Below are positions 1 to 9,532 of a stretch of DNA of 64,000 nucleotides, in pieces. A program made the translations under genes and the position numbers. The DNA is from Dromaius novaehollandiae (lineage: Eukaryota > Chordata > Aves > Casuariiformes > Dromaiidae): assembly GCF_036370855.1 (NCBI RefSeq), contig NC_088113.1, positions 21,968,501 through 22,032,500 on the forward strand. The letters run 5' to 3'. The notes under the pieces are model-generated. The model saw only the letters and a list, made by a program, of their open reading frames with translations, was not told where the DNA came from and ran no database searches. The first letter of the stretch is position 1; each line of letters begins with the position of its first letter.

Positions 1-429
1 CGGGGCCGGGGGAGGCGCACTGCAGGCTGCGGGTCCCGCATGTGCCGGGGGTCCCGGCGGCTGGGAGCGTCCCGGGGCCACGGAGGCGGGGGGAGGAAGG
101 GGGTGCGCCGGGGCTGCGGTGCGGTTTACTGCGCGGTCGGAGGAGCGCGGGGGGGGGGTCTCCTGTGTCAGCTCGGGAGCGTGTCGGGGAGCGGGGGGAG
201 GAGGGTCGTGGAGGGGCGGGGGCAGTGTCGGAGCTGAGGCGGGGCCGGTCGCGGGGGTGTCGGGGGAGCCCCGGGCCGGTGGTGGGGCTGGCGGGGCCGC
301 GCTCGGGGCTCTGCGGCCGTTTCCGGGGGGACAGGGGGGAAGGGGAAGGGGGGCGGGACGGAAAGGAACGGAATGTGCCGAGGGTCAAAGGTGCCCCAGC
401 GCTGCGGGTGGGGGGCGGGCGTTGGGGTG

Positions 430-667
430 CGGGAATGCGGGGAGCCGTAGCTTTCGGCGCGGCATGCCGGGAGCAGTAGTCTTCCGGCACTGGGCTTCCG
501 GTGGGGCCTGTTTGTTCTGAGCGCGGCATGCTGGGAGCGGTAGTCTTCCGGCACTGGGCTTCCGGGCGGCCATGTTGCTTGGCATGGCATGCCGGGAGCA
601 GTAGTCTTCCGGCACTGGGCTTCCGGGCCGCCCTTTTCGCGTGCACGGTATGCTGGGAGGTGTAGTC
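430..667 (+). promoter_or_regulatory. ZNF143-type site cluster with ETS and YY1 motifs (M1)
   Basis: Four close matches to the ZNF143/SBS motif, written here as GGCATGCYGGGAGNNGTAGTC, start at 461, 525, 586 and 647; a degenerate fifth lies near 434. The first three are each followed by two CTTCCGG elements (ETS sites on the other strand). Between the second and third is GGCGGCCATGTTG (568-580), a good reverse YY1 motif. ZNF143, ETS and YY1 sites are typical of CpG-island promoters. The spacing of about 60 bp shows the module itself was tandemly duplicated. The motifs are visible; binding is inference. Confidence 0.7.
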
Positions 668-932
668 TTCTCAGGCGGGGCTACTGGGTGACCATGCTGC
701 GCCTCTCGAGGTGGCCCCGCGGGGGGGGCGGCGGCGGCGGCGGCGGCAGGTCCCTGCCAGCGGGGTTCCCAGTAGGCGGCCGCGTGGCAGGCCAGGAGCT
801 GTAGTGCCCGCTGGGTCTGTTCCTTACTGGACATGTGTCACTCACGCCTGAGTCCCCACAGGTCACGGGGGACAGTGGAATGCCCCTGTTTTTCCCCGGT
901 ACAGGGCAGGAAGTGTTTTCCATCTCCGATGG

Positions 933-1502
933 TGTTGCAAGACAACCTTGGAAGCTCAGAAAGAGTGTTCCTGCTGTTTAAACTAGGCAGATGAGGAGAA
1001 ACCCCCCCCCCCCATTTCCTGGGAGGAAATAATTCTTTAATCAAGGCCATGCTAGAAGTGCTAAAGCCTTAAAGAAATAGTAAATCAAAATGTTTTGTTT
1101 TCTATGTAGACGTTGCCAATTTAGCAAAGGAATTCGAGGTATCCCCGAACTGAACTGTCCTCATTATAATACAAGAAAATCACGCCCATAGGTCAGAAAG
1201 ACCTGTGCCCGGGTGAAGACCCCTCCCCTGAGCATGCGTAGTTTTAAAATGGCGTGTAAGCAATATTAGAATTGTATGTAAATCACTAACCAACCGGTGT
1301 AAGAGGGAAAGTTGCAAACCTTGCAACTTGTATAAATGCTACTTGGAAAGCCGGGGCGGGGGGGGAGTTGCGCTTGATTTGTGGGGAAAACACCGAGCAG
1401 CCAGGCTTGCACAACTCTGAAATAAATAAGCAAATGTCTCTCCTGAGCGTGTCATTATTGGCTTAGTGCACAGCGGGCAACGAATCCGCTTTTCGGACAG
1501 CA
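933..1502 (+). mobile_element. Solo-LTR-like fossil (M1)
   Basis: About 570 bp present in M units but absent from the diverged D units, which read straight through from the sequence ending at 930 to GTGACCAGG at 1505. The block therefore looks like an insertion. It begins TG, ends CA, has a TATAAA box at 1331-1336 and an AATAAA signal at 1421-1426, about 90 bp apart, as in U3-R of a retroviral LTR. No internal retroviral region is attached, so it is a solo LTR if the reading is right. Flanking duplications are unclear. The family is unidentified. It is older than the M amplification and probably younger than the M/D split. Confidence 0.6.
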
Positions 1503-2453
1503 GCGTGACCAGGCAGGGTTGTCCCCGGGGGCTGGGGCTGTCCCTCTTGGAAATGGGGAGGGCGGGAAGAGTAGGAGGGGTGCTGCGGGCTCCTGGGGGT
1601 CGTAGCTTTGCTCAGGATTGGGGCCGGTTAGGCAGCTGCTGGGAGGAGTGGCGGTGCTGGGAGGGCACGGTGCGGAGCTGTCCTGCTGTGCAGCGCAAGG
1701 GAAAGTCGACCAGCACCGTTGCTGTCCGAGGACCCTGGAACAGCCCGAGAGACCCTGGAACAGCCACCCCACGGACACCGTGTCACTGCCTCGCAAGGCC
1801 ACCGCATGCAGGTACGTTTGACTACATCCGGCAGAAGAAATGTAAGCCGAAGGATCAGGGCAAATAGCTGCTTGTCTAGGTTTGTTACCTAGCGACGCAC
1901 TGGCAAAGCTTTTTATGAACACCCGTACTCGATCGAGTGCGTATTCATTCTGTGAATATTAATTACTGCCAGACCGCGTACGTCACTGATGCTTTAAAGC
2001 AAGTCCGTGGCGCTGGGGTAGCACGTGTAGTGGAGGCTAAATGCAATAATACCTCGTTTTGATGTTGTTCTCTTATACGAAAGCACTTGGAGCAGATTAA
2101 GACATTTCTCGTCCTATTTTGTTTATTGAGTGGGCCCTGATACTGGGGAGAAGCTGCCATGAAGCAGACCTAGTAGTCAGCTTCCTTAGAGAAGGCGTCT
2201 TGTCCTGTATTTGAGGGCTTCCGGTACGTTTTGACAGACAGTAGTGAGTGACGGGTTTCCTTTGGACCCCCCGGGGAGCAGAAAGTTCTGCCGGGAAGGC
2301 AAAATGTTTCTTGCGGCTGGGTTGGAAGAAGCTGGCTGCTGATGCAAGGCAGTGACAATTCTGGGGAGTCGCGGGAAGTTTTGAAAAGACGGTCGTTCCC
2401 TTTGCTAGAAGGCTATGCACTTCGGTTCCTAATAGCTGCAGTAATGAAGCCAG
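1503..2453 (+). other. Unit segment with splice-donor-like sites, no gene seen (M1)
   Basis: No recognisable coding region or element. CAG|GTACGT at 1811/1812 and CAG|GTAAGC at 2453/2454 fit strong 5' splice sites; a third, GG|GTAAGC, lies at 2734/2735 in the GC-rich island. An RFX-like X-box (GTTACC-T-AGCGAC, one mismatch) lies at 1884-1896 and a half CRE (TACGTCA) near 1979-1985. The first donor is not conserved in the D units. Equivalent segments: 10610-11560, 18862-19812 and 28026-28976. Confidence 0.35.
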
Positions 2454-3072
2454 GTAAGCGTTCGGGAGGAGCCCAAGCCGTTTTTGTCTAGCGAGTATTT
2501 TGCAAGGGGGGCAGGAAAGCGCTGCGCCCTGCTCCTTGCTGCCCTCGCGTGTCTGAAAGGCGGCACTGCACGCGGGAGGGGGGCGCGCTCACGGCTGCCC
2601 TCGCGTGTCGACAAGGCAGCACTGCAGCCGCCGGCGGCCACCGCTGCGTACGGAGACCGTAGCGGGCAGCCGGCGCACACGTGCGCGCTGCCGGTCGCCG
2701 TGTTGGCCGCTACTCTGCGCTCTCTCGGGGACGGGTAAGCGCAGGGGCCGCGCTCGTGCCCCCTGCCCGGTGCTCACGGACCGGGAGCGCTTTTCCCGAG
2801 AGGGCTTTTCCTTCTCGGTGCTTCCTGGGGGCGCGGGGACGGGCAGTGCCGTCTCGGAGCTGCTCCGCGGCGCTCTCTCCCCGGGGCAGCCCCAGCGCCT
2901 GCTCGCTGAAGCCCGCCGCTCTCTCGGGCGCGGGCAGAGCAGCCTCGGGGCGCTCGCTGCTCGGCCTGAGCGCCGGGGTGGCGCGGCGGGCTGCGGTTGG
3001 CGCGCGGGAGCCGGCCGGCTGCAGCGCGGCGCTGCGACCACGCGAGGGTGGGGCCATTGCGGGTCTGGGCTG

Positions 3073-3450
3073 CCTCGCGCTGCGCTCCCCCCGCCCCTCG
3101 CGCTCCCCCCGCCCCTCGCGCTGCGCTCCCCCGCCCCTCGCGCTCCCCCCGCCCCTCGCGCTCCGCTCCCCCCGCCCCTCGCGCTCCGCTCCCCCCGCCC
3201 CTCGCGCTCCGCTCCCCCCGCCCCTCGCGCTCCGCTCCCCCCGCCCCTCGCGCTCCCCCCGCCCCTCGCGCACCGCTCCCCCCGCCCCTCGCGCTCCGCT
3301 CCCCCCGCCCCTCGCGCTCCGCTCCCCCCGCCCCTCGCGCTCCGCTCCCCCCGCCCCTAGCGCTCCGCTCCCCCCGCCCCTCGCGCTCCGCTCCCCCCGC
3401 CCCTCGCGCTCCGCTCCCCCCGCCCCTCGCGCTCCCCCCGCCCCTCGCGC
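3073..3450 (+). repeat. 23/18-bp GC-box minisatellite (M1)
   Basis: Tandem array of 23-bp units built on GCGCTCCGCTCCCCCCGCC plus CCTC, interspersed with an 18-bp form lacking CGCTC. Each unit has a CCCCGCCCC core, the complement of an Sp1/KLF GC box, so the array is a dense run of such sites. The pure polypyrimidine bias could also favour G-quadruplexes on the other strand. Long open frames across it on both strands reflect lack of stops and are not evidence of coding. Confidence 0.9.
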
Positions 3451-3607
3451 GCGAGCCCTGGGCGGCCGGCGCACGCGCGGTGCGGCGGCGCGAGCCCTGG
3501 GCGGCCGGCGCACGCGCGGTGCGGCGGCGCGAGCCCTGGGCGGCCGGCGCACGCGCGGTGCGGCGGCGCGAGCCCTGGGCGGCCGGCGCACGCGCGGTGC
3601 GGCGGCG
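3451..3607 (+). repeat. 39-bp NRF1-motif array, four copies (M1)
   Basis: Four perfect 39-bp copies starting GCGAGCCCTGGGCGGCC. Each contains GCGCACGCGCG, which matches the NRF1 consensus YGCGCAYGCGCR except at the first base. The array lies directly upstream of a YY1 motif. Copy number differs between units (4, 5, 10, 10), so it is a variable tandem repeat of a transcription-factor site. The 13-residue protein repeat seen in translation is a by-product of the period. Confidence 0.9.
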
Positions 3608-3610
3608 GGC

Positions 3611-3902
3611 AAGATGGCGGCGAGCAGGGCGGGTGTTTTGGCTGGACGGCGGCGGGCGAGGGCAGAGGCGGGCTGGAGTCGAGCATGTGGGGGCCGCGGT
3701 GAGGCGAGGTGAGGCGAGCGTGTGCCTTCGGGTGGCCGCGGGTGTCGGGCTGTGTCCTGCCAGCCGGGGCCGTCGCTGCGTGGAGGCGGCGGGGCGGGGG
3801 GGGGGGGGGGGGGAGTCGGGCCGGGGGCCGCGCCGGGTCTGCGCGGCGCCGGGTCTGCCGGAGCGCGGCTCTGACTCTCCCTTTTGCGTGTGTCGCCTGT
3901 AG
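3611..3902 (+). promoter_or_regulatory. YY1 start-site motif, candidate first exon and intron (M1)
   Basis: AAGATGGCGGC at 3611-3621 is the classic YY1 motif found just downstream of transcription starts in CpG-island promoters. It follows the GC-box and NRF1-like arrays. A 5' splice site CGCG|GTGAGG lies at 3698/3699, with a possible alternative at about 3709. A convincing 3' splice site, a pyrimidine run ending CGCCTGTAG, ends at 3902. This predicts an intron of about 204 bp and a downstream exon from 3903. The ATG in the YY1 motif opens only about 32 codons before a stop. A poly-G tract with quadruplex potential lies in the intron. A non-coding or very short coding transcript is my inference. 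Confidence 0.5.
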
Positions 3903-5140
3903 GGCCCCGGTTCCTCCCCAGCGCGGGCCGGGGCGTGCGCTCGCCCCTGCGGACGCAGCCTGGAGGAGTGTGTGTGGGGTGCCTGCGCGGGGGTCTGGAT
4001 GTCTCTAGCAGCGGCACGGCAGCCTGATGCCTCCTCTCGTCTGGGACGCGGGGTCCTTGGGGAGTTCCCTGCTGCCTCCTCTGGCGTTCTCTGCGAGCTC
4101 ATAGATCCCTCCACCTCCTCTCCCCCCCCCCCCCCCGCCCCGCTCCCCTGTCTGGTGGGGTGGGAGACCGGTGGCTGCTCCCGCCGAGCTGAGAGCCACG
4201 TAGGGCACCCCTATGTGCTCGCTACGCATCTGGGATGGCACCCCTGCCCTGAGGGCCCCGCAGAGTCCCACCCTTCCTGCAACCAGCCCCCCCAGAGCCA
4301 TTAAACCACCCACAAATCCTGCCCCAACACCCCCACAGGCCCCAAAACGCCTCCGAGCCCTGCCGCAATGTTGTCACTGACTCCAGACCTTCCCCTGCAC
4401 TCTGTGCAAGGCCCCAAACATTCCTCAAACTGCTGCCAGACCCAGTGCCCGCAGCAGTGAGGCGTTCTAACAAAGATGGGGTGCGATGTGCGTCTCCGCC
4501 TCGACTCAGTCCCGCTTTAGAGAAACAGGAAGTTACAGCACTTCCTGGTGAAGAGTGTTGACGGGTGAATGTGCGGATGACAAAGAGACTTCTCTCTCTT
4601 TTCTTCTGAGCCGCCTCTCAGAAGCCTCTGTGTGTGCACGATGTGGCTGATCTGGGATAATCGTGCTGTGCGCAGTGCTTAAGGAGAACATTGCCCTAAA
4701 ATGGAGGGCTAAGGAATAGCCTAAGAAACCTAAAAGGCTCGGGAAGAGCCAAAGAGAACACCGATGGGCTCTGGGAAGCCCCAGTGATGCTAGCGAAAAC
4801 AGCGTGGCTTTTAGGCACCTCCTCAGAGCAGCAGCAATGTCTCGCTCCAGCCTATGGGACAATGGGGACTCTTAATTACCGCCTTGAATTACCACAAGTG
4901 TTGCAAAAGCAGAAGGGACTAGGGAGCATGCAGAGCAGGTTATGGACTATATGTCAAGTTTAAACAAGCAACAAGCCCCTCTGCAAACAGAAACAGGTTT
5001 AGCCCTAAGTAATAGACGAAGGTAGCTGTGAGTAACGTGAAGCGAAGCGGTGACGTCAGTCACCCCGAAAGCCTCGGAGAAGCGGTCTGAAAATCTGGTA
5101 CCCTCGTGACCTCGGCAGTCTTTTTGGTTTGTTTGGCAGG
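3903..5140 (+). other. Candidate exon and flank, no gene seen (M1)
   Basis: Follows the predicted acceptor. It contains a poly-C tract at about 4123-4137, CA/C-rich sequence to 4450, and an ATTAAA at 4303 that could serve as a weak polyadenylation signal. From 4500 the composition is balanced and I recognise nothing. A short stretch at 4915-5010 faintly resembles retroviral protein in one frame but is too weak to call. Equivalents: 13072-14311, 21315-22552 and 30670-31907. Confidence 0.3.
5051..5058 (+). promoter_or_regulatory. Full CRE motif (M1)
   Basis: TGACGTCA, a perfect CREB/ATF palindrome within the longer near-palindrome GGTGACGTCAGTCACC, about 85 bp before the 933-bp array. Confidence 0.45.
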
Positions 5141-7781
5141 GTAGCCCACCGAAGGGGGACATCTCGAAGAGAAGCAGCAAGACCTGGGGATCCGGTGGTT
5201 CATTTTGGTCGTCGCCTGTGAGGCCAGCATGCAAGAGTAAGAGGAAGCTAGGAGCAGTCTCAAAAAGGTAATAGGTTTGAAAGGGAGACAGGCAAATCGA
5301 GGGCTGTCGTTCCTCCACGTAGTTAAAGACCGAGAGAGTTGTGGGTTAAGCGCATGCATACGAGGGTTTGCGAACAGTAACAATAACACTGAAGCGGAAT
5401 AAAAATAAGGTTTCGTGGAAGATGGCGTTAGGAAGGTATTAGGCGACGTGCCCGCCTGCCTAATAACCTAGCCCTAATTGCTGTGTGTAACGTTTCCAGA
5501 CCGTTTACCCTGCAACGTATGGTGCAAAGTGCCATATTAAGACCTTTCCCTTAAGGAAAAGAAGAAGGAAAAAAAGAAAAAAAAGGGGGAAAAAGAAAAC
5601 AGGGTAAAGAGAAAAAGATCATGCATAAACCTAAGCGTTTCACTGGAAGTAAAACGCGAGTTTATCGCTTCCTTACAGAGATGGAACCAAGGACAGCAAA
5701 TGCTGACGAGGAGAAGAGACGGACGAGCGTTTGCTTGCGGTTAATACCGAAGGGACGGGATGAAACAAGGAAGCCAGAATGCAGCGGCCCCTCGATATCA
5801 CCAGGAACTGCTACAGGAGGAGGCGTTCTGGCACGGGTAACTAGGGTAAGTATCGCTGATGACCGTTAGCAGTTATTTCGGCCTCCCCGAGGCAGCGCTG
5901 AGGACTGAGTAACCCGTTCCTACCCTGTGGCTGCTGTTGCCTGTATCTGCCTTAGCTTTGCTTTGGCTGTTTCTGTTTTGTTTTGTTATCGTACGCACAG
6001 CTACGGAAAGGAATAGATGTCATACTTACTTTTTTAGATTAATTGCCACGGCTGAAGTTGAAGAGACCAAGAAACGTAAGCCCCGAAGGGGCACATCTTG
6101 AAGAGAGGGGGCTAGACCTAGCGATCCAGTTGTTCGTTTTGGTCGTCGCCTGTGAGGCCAGCATGCAAGAGTAAGAGGAAGCTAGGAGCAGTCTCAAAAA
6201 GGTAATAGGTTTGAAAGGGAGACAGGCAAATCGAGGGCTGTCATTCCTCCACGTAGTTAAAGACCGAGAGAGTTGTCGGTTAAGCGCATGCATACGAGGG
6301 TTTGCGAACAGTACCAATAACACTGAAGCGGAATAAAAATAAGGTTTCGTGGAAGATGGCGTTAGGAAGGTATTAGGCGACGTGCCCGCCTGCCTAATAA
6401 CCTAGCCCTAATTGCTGTGTGTAACGTTTCCAGACCGTTTACCCTGCAACGTATGGTGCAAAGTGCCGTATTAAGACCTTTCCCTTAAGGAAAAGAAGAA
6501 GGAAAAAAGAAAAAAAAGGGGGAAAAAGAAAACAGGGTAAAGAGAAAAAGATCATGCATAAACCTAAGCGTTTCACTGGAAGTAAAACGCGAGTTTATCG
6601 CTTCCTTACAGAGATGGAACCGAGGACAGCAAATGCTGACGAGGAGAAGAGACGGACGAGCGTTTGCTTGCGGTTAATACCGAAGGGACGGGATGAAACA
6701 AGGAAGCCAGAATGCAGCGGCCCCTCGATATCACCAGGAACTGCTACAGGAGGAGGCGTTCTGGCACGGGTAACTAGGGTAAGTATCGCTAATGACCGTT
6801 AGCAGTTATTTCGGCCTCCCCGAGGCAGCGCTGAGGACTGAGTAACCCGTTCCTACCCTGTGGCTGCTGTTGCCTGTATCTGCCTTAGCTTTGCTTTGGC
6901 TGTTTCTGTTTTGTTTTGTTGTCGTACACGCAGCTACGGAAAGGAATAGATGTCATACTTACTTTTTTAGATTAATTGCCACGGCTGAAGTTGAAGAGAC
7001 CAAGAAACGTAAGCCCCGAAGGGGCACATCTTGAAGAGAGGGGGCTAGACCTAGCGATCCAGTTGTTCGTTTTGGTCGTCGCCTGTGAGGCCAGCATGCA
7101 AGAGTAAGAGGAAGCTAGGAGCAGTCTCAAAAAGGTAATAGGTTTGAAAGGGAGACAGGCAAATCGAGGGCTGTCATTCCTCCACGTAGTTAAAGACCGA
7201 GAGAGTTGTCGGTTAAGCGCATGCATACGAGGGTTTGCGAACAGTACCAATAACACTGAAGCGGAATAAAAATAAGGTTTCGTGGAAGATGGCGTTAGGA
7301 AGGTATTAGGCGACGTGCCCGCCTGCCTAATAACCTAGCCCTAATTGCTGTGTGTAACGTTTCCAGACCGTTTACCCTGCAACGTATGGTGCAAAGTGCC
7401 GTATTAAGACCTTTCCCTTAAGGAAAAGAAGAAGGAAAAAAGAAAAAAAAGGGGGAAAAAGAAAACAGGGTAAAGAGAAAAAGATCATGCATAAACCTAA
7501 GCGTTTCACTGGAAGTAAAACGCGAGTTTATCGCTTCCTTACAGAGATGGAACCAAGGACAGCAAATGCTGACGAGGAGAAGAGACGGACGAGCGTTTGC
7601 TTGCGGTTAATACCGAAGGGACGGGATGAAACAAGGAAGCCAGAATGCAGCGGCCCCTCGATATCACCAGGAACTGCTACAGGAGGAGGCGTTCTGGCAC
7701 GGGTAACTAGGGTAAGTATCGCTAATGACCGTTAGCAGTTATTTCGGCCTCCCCGAGGCAGCGCTGAGGACTAAGTAACCT
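5141..7781 (+). repeat. 933-bp nested tandem repeat, about 2.8 copies (M1)
   Basis: Sub-repeat nested in the macrosatellite. The first copy has a diverged 5' edge (5141-5170), and the last is cut at CTAAGTAACC near 7781, so arrays grow or shrink by internal copies. Each copy holds a purine-rich tract (about 5550-5620), an 82-codon open frame, a strong 5' splice site AGG|GTAAGTAT (GT at 5846), a pyrimidine run ending in a 3' splice site (AG at 5999-6000), and AATAAA (5398). The splice pair predicts an intron of about 155 bp in each copy with a complete repeat downstream. Origin unknown; a related fragment lies at 36647. Confidence 0.92.
5621..5869 (+). CDS. Small ORF in the 933-bp repeat, coding status doubtful
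   Basis: 82 codons beginning MHKPKRFTGSK and rich in Lys, Arg, Glu and Thr. I recognise no domain. Nearly identical copies start at 6554, 7487, 14792, 15725, 23033, 23957, 24890, 32388, 33312, 34245 and 35178. Few differences exist; both silent and amino-acid changes (Arg to Gln, Asp to Asn) occur, so selection cannot be judged. The start has A at -3. A strong splice donor falls inside the 3' end of the frame, which could mean this is an exon rather than a complete ORF. Near-identity is explained by recent duplication alone. Confidence 0.15.
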   Translation: MHKPKRFTGSKTRVYRFLTEMEPRTANADEEKRRTSVCLRLIPKGRDETRKPECSGPSISPGTATGGGVLARVTRVSIADDR

Positions 7782-8390
7782 GAGGGGCTCTGGCCTGGGT
7801 TAGGGCAGAAGTGCAGGCAGGCGGGATCAGGCATTTTCCTCTCAGCTCTCCAAGCTGAATCCTAGCCCTGAAGGAAAAAGCACTGGGGGGAGGCTACTCG
7901 GACACCTGCCACGTCGAGGGCAGGGGCAGGAGCTGACCCTTCCCCGACGGACGGACGGACGGACAGACGCTGGTGCGGCGGTGACTCTTTGGATATCGTA
8001 GGTAAGGGGAGGCACGCTGGTGCCGAGCTCCAGGGCGGTTTGCCTGAACACGATGCCCGGGGCAGGAGGTTACGCATTGTGTCCGGGGCTGGGAGCTGGT
8101 CCCCGAGTCCCATGTACTTGGGAGTGCCTGCGCTTGCCAGGGAGCCCGGTGCTGTTCCCAGAGCTGCGGGGAATTTCCCTTGCGTTGCCTGGACCCTCGG
8201 GGCTCTTGGGGGTGTTTCCCCTCATCGCAAGGGCAGCCAGAGCCCCTCCAGGGCTGCGTGAGGTCCCCGAACCGCTCCCGGATTTGCTTTTGGCACTCCG
8301 CAGTGTCGCTCGTGTGCCTGGGGCAGCCTGCAGGCGCCATCCTGTCAGCCGCGTTGAGCCCTGCGGCGTGCCTGGTGACCCCTCTGGTGT
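7782..8390 (+). other. Unit segment with CGGA microsatellite and conserved donor (M1)
   Basis: A short (CGGA)n tract lies at about 7942-7970; its D1 counterpart is (GGAT)n near 42706. GTAG|GTAAGG at 8001/8002 is a strong 5' splice site preserved in D1 as CAG|GTAAGG (GT at 42753) despite surrounding divergence. The rest is not recognised. Equivalents: 16020-16628, 25185-25793 and 35473-36081. Confidence 0.4.
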
Positions 8391-8665
8391 GCGCCAAGGC
8401 CCTTCCTCTGTATTTTGGTCTGCCCCAGAGCCCTGCACTTGCCCTCTGATGCCCTCAGGACCCCTCAGTTCACATTCTGGGTTGCCCCCGAGCCCTCTGC
8501 GTGCCTTTCGGTGCGCCCCGTGGCCCCGTGTGTGTTTTGCGGCACGCCGCAGAGGTCTCTGTTTAGCTTTTTCTCCTGTCCTGGAGTTTTCTGGGTGCTT
8601 CTGGGTGTGCCCCAGGGCCCTCCTTTTGGTGCCCCCAGAGTCACTCTGTTTGCTCTATTATTGTT
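8391..8665 (+). repeat. Degenerate 31-bp CT-rich repeat (M1)
   Basis: Imperfect copies of about 30-32 bp with the pattern CCCTCTGTTTGCCTTTTGG then GTGCCCCCAGAG, each starting near CCCT and ending CAGAG or CAGGA. The same pattern recurs at 46081-46960 and seems to be the ancestral module of the 162-bp satellite. Confidence 0.65.
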
Positions 8666-8876
8666 TTTTTTTTTTTTTTTTTCTTGACTTGTGTTGCACC
8701 CAGAGCTCTCGATTTGTTCTCTTGTGCTCCGCATACTCCCCTTTCCGCACTCTACACCCCAGGCAGGGCTCTCCCTTCAGCTCTCAGCAAGCTGCTGTCA
8801 GGAGAGTGGGGGTGCCTCTGCTGCCCTGGCAGCCCCAGCTGTCCCTGAAGGGGCTGATGGCCAGGCCCCCTGCCCA

Positions 8877-9098
8877 GTTCCTGCAGGCCCACAGCTGCGG
8901 GCCCTGGGGCTGGGATGAATGCCAGGGGGAGCTGGGTGGCAGGACAGGCCCCAGGTGGGGCTGATGGCAAGGGCAGGCCCACATTTGGGGGCTGGGGCCG
9001 CAGTTGGGGGGAGCTGGCGCTGGGGCAGGAGCTGGGCAGCGGAGCTGCCGCGGAGCACGGCCCTTCGGGACCAGCCCGGCGGCCGCCCCGCGGAGGAG
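8877..9098 (+). other. Candidate exon ending in a conserved splice donor (M1)
   Basis: A pyrimidine-rich 3' splice site CCCTGCCCAG precedes 8877 and a strong donor GAG|GTGAGC ends the segment at 9098/9099. Both are preserved in the D units (donor GT at 43967 and 57375) although the sequence between has diverged. No convincing coding frame crosses it. A CTCF-like right core, CCAGGGGGAGCTG, lies at 8922-8934 (others in M units start near 17179, 26343 and 36614; D units have CCAGGTGGAGCTG). The exon is a motif-based prediction. Confidence 0.35.
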
Positions 9099-9532
9099 GT
9101 GAGCGGGGCCGGGGGAGGCGCACTGCAGGCTGCGGGTCCCGCATGTGCCGGGGGTCCCGGCGGCTGGGAGCGTCCCGGGGCCACGGAGGCGGGGGGAGGA
9201 AGGGGGTGCGCCGGGGCTGCGGTGCGGTTTACTGCGCGGTCGGAGGAGCGCGGGGGGGGGGTCTCCTGTGTCAGCTCGGGAGCGTGTCGGGGAGCGGGGG
9301 GAGGAGGGTCGTGGAGGGGCGGGGGCAGTGTCGGAGCTGAGGCGGGGCCGGTCGCGGGGGTGTCGGGGGAGCCCCGGGCCGGTGGTGGGGCTGGCGGGGC
9401 CGCGCTCGGGGCTCTGCGGCCGTTTCCGGGGGGACAGGGGGGAAGGGGAAGGGGGGCGGGACGGAAAGGAACGGAATGTGCCGAGGGTCAAAGGTGCCCC
9501 AGCGCTGCGGGTGGGGGGCGGGCGTTGGGGTG

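Larger units (their letters stand above)
1..9103 (+). repeat. Macrosatellite unit M1
   Basis: First of four head-to-tail copies of a complex unit, phased here on the window start. The bases at 1 recur at 9104, 17361 and 26525. Order within the unit: ZNF143/ETS site cluster (430-667), LTR-like fossil (933-1502), GC-rich island with two short tandem arrays (3073-3607), YY1 motif and small predicted intron (3611-3902), CRE (5051), 933-bp sub-repeats (5141-7781), CGGA microsatellite (about 7942-7970) and 31-bp CT-rich repeat (about 8390-8665). Copies are near-identical outside arrays and homopolymers, which implies recent amplification or ongoing homogenisation. No conserved long protein frame is evident. 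Confidence 0.95.

Noticed and set aside
1884-1896. RFX X-box with downstream half CRE, considered as an MHC class II type S-X-Y module
   Set aside because: The X-box has a mismatch, the CRE lies about 90 bp away and no Y box (CCAAT) is in the right place.
2681-3712. Long open frames across the GC arrays (Pro/Arg/Ala-rich, up to several hundred codons, both strands)
   Set aside because: They arise because the 23-bp and 39-bp repeats contain no stops. Both strands and several frames are open at once and the lengths change with copy number.
4915-5010. Short stretch resembling retroviral protein in one frame
   Set aside because: The similarity is faint, covers only some 30 residues and has no supporting neighbouring retroviral sequence.
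8661-8685. Poly-T tract as a reverse-oriented SINE or LINE tail
   Set aside because: No SINE or LINE body flanks it and its length varies between otherwise identical units, as expected for a simple homopolymer.
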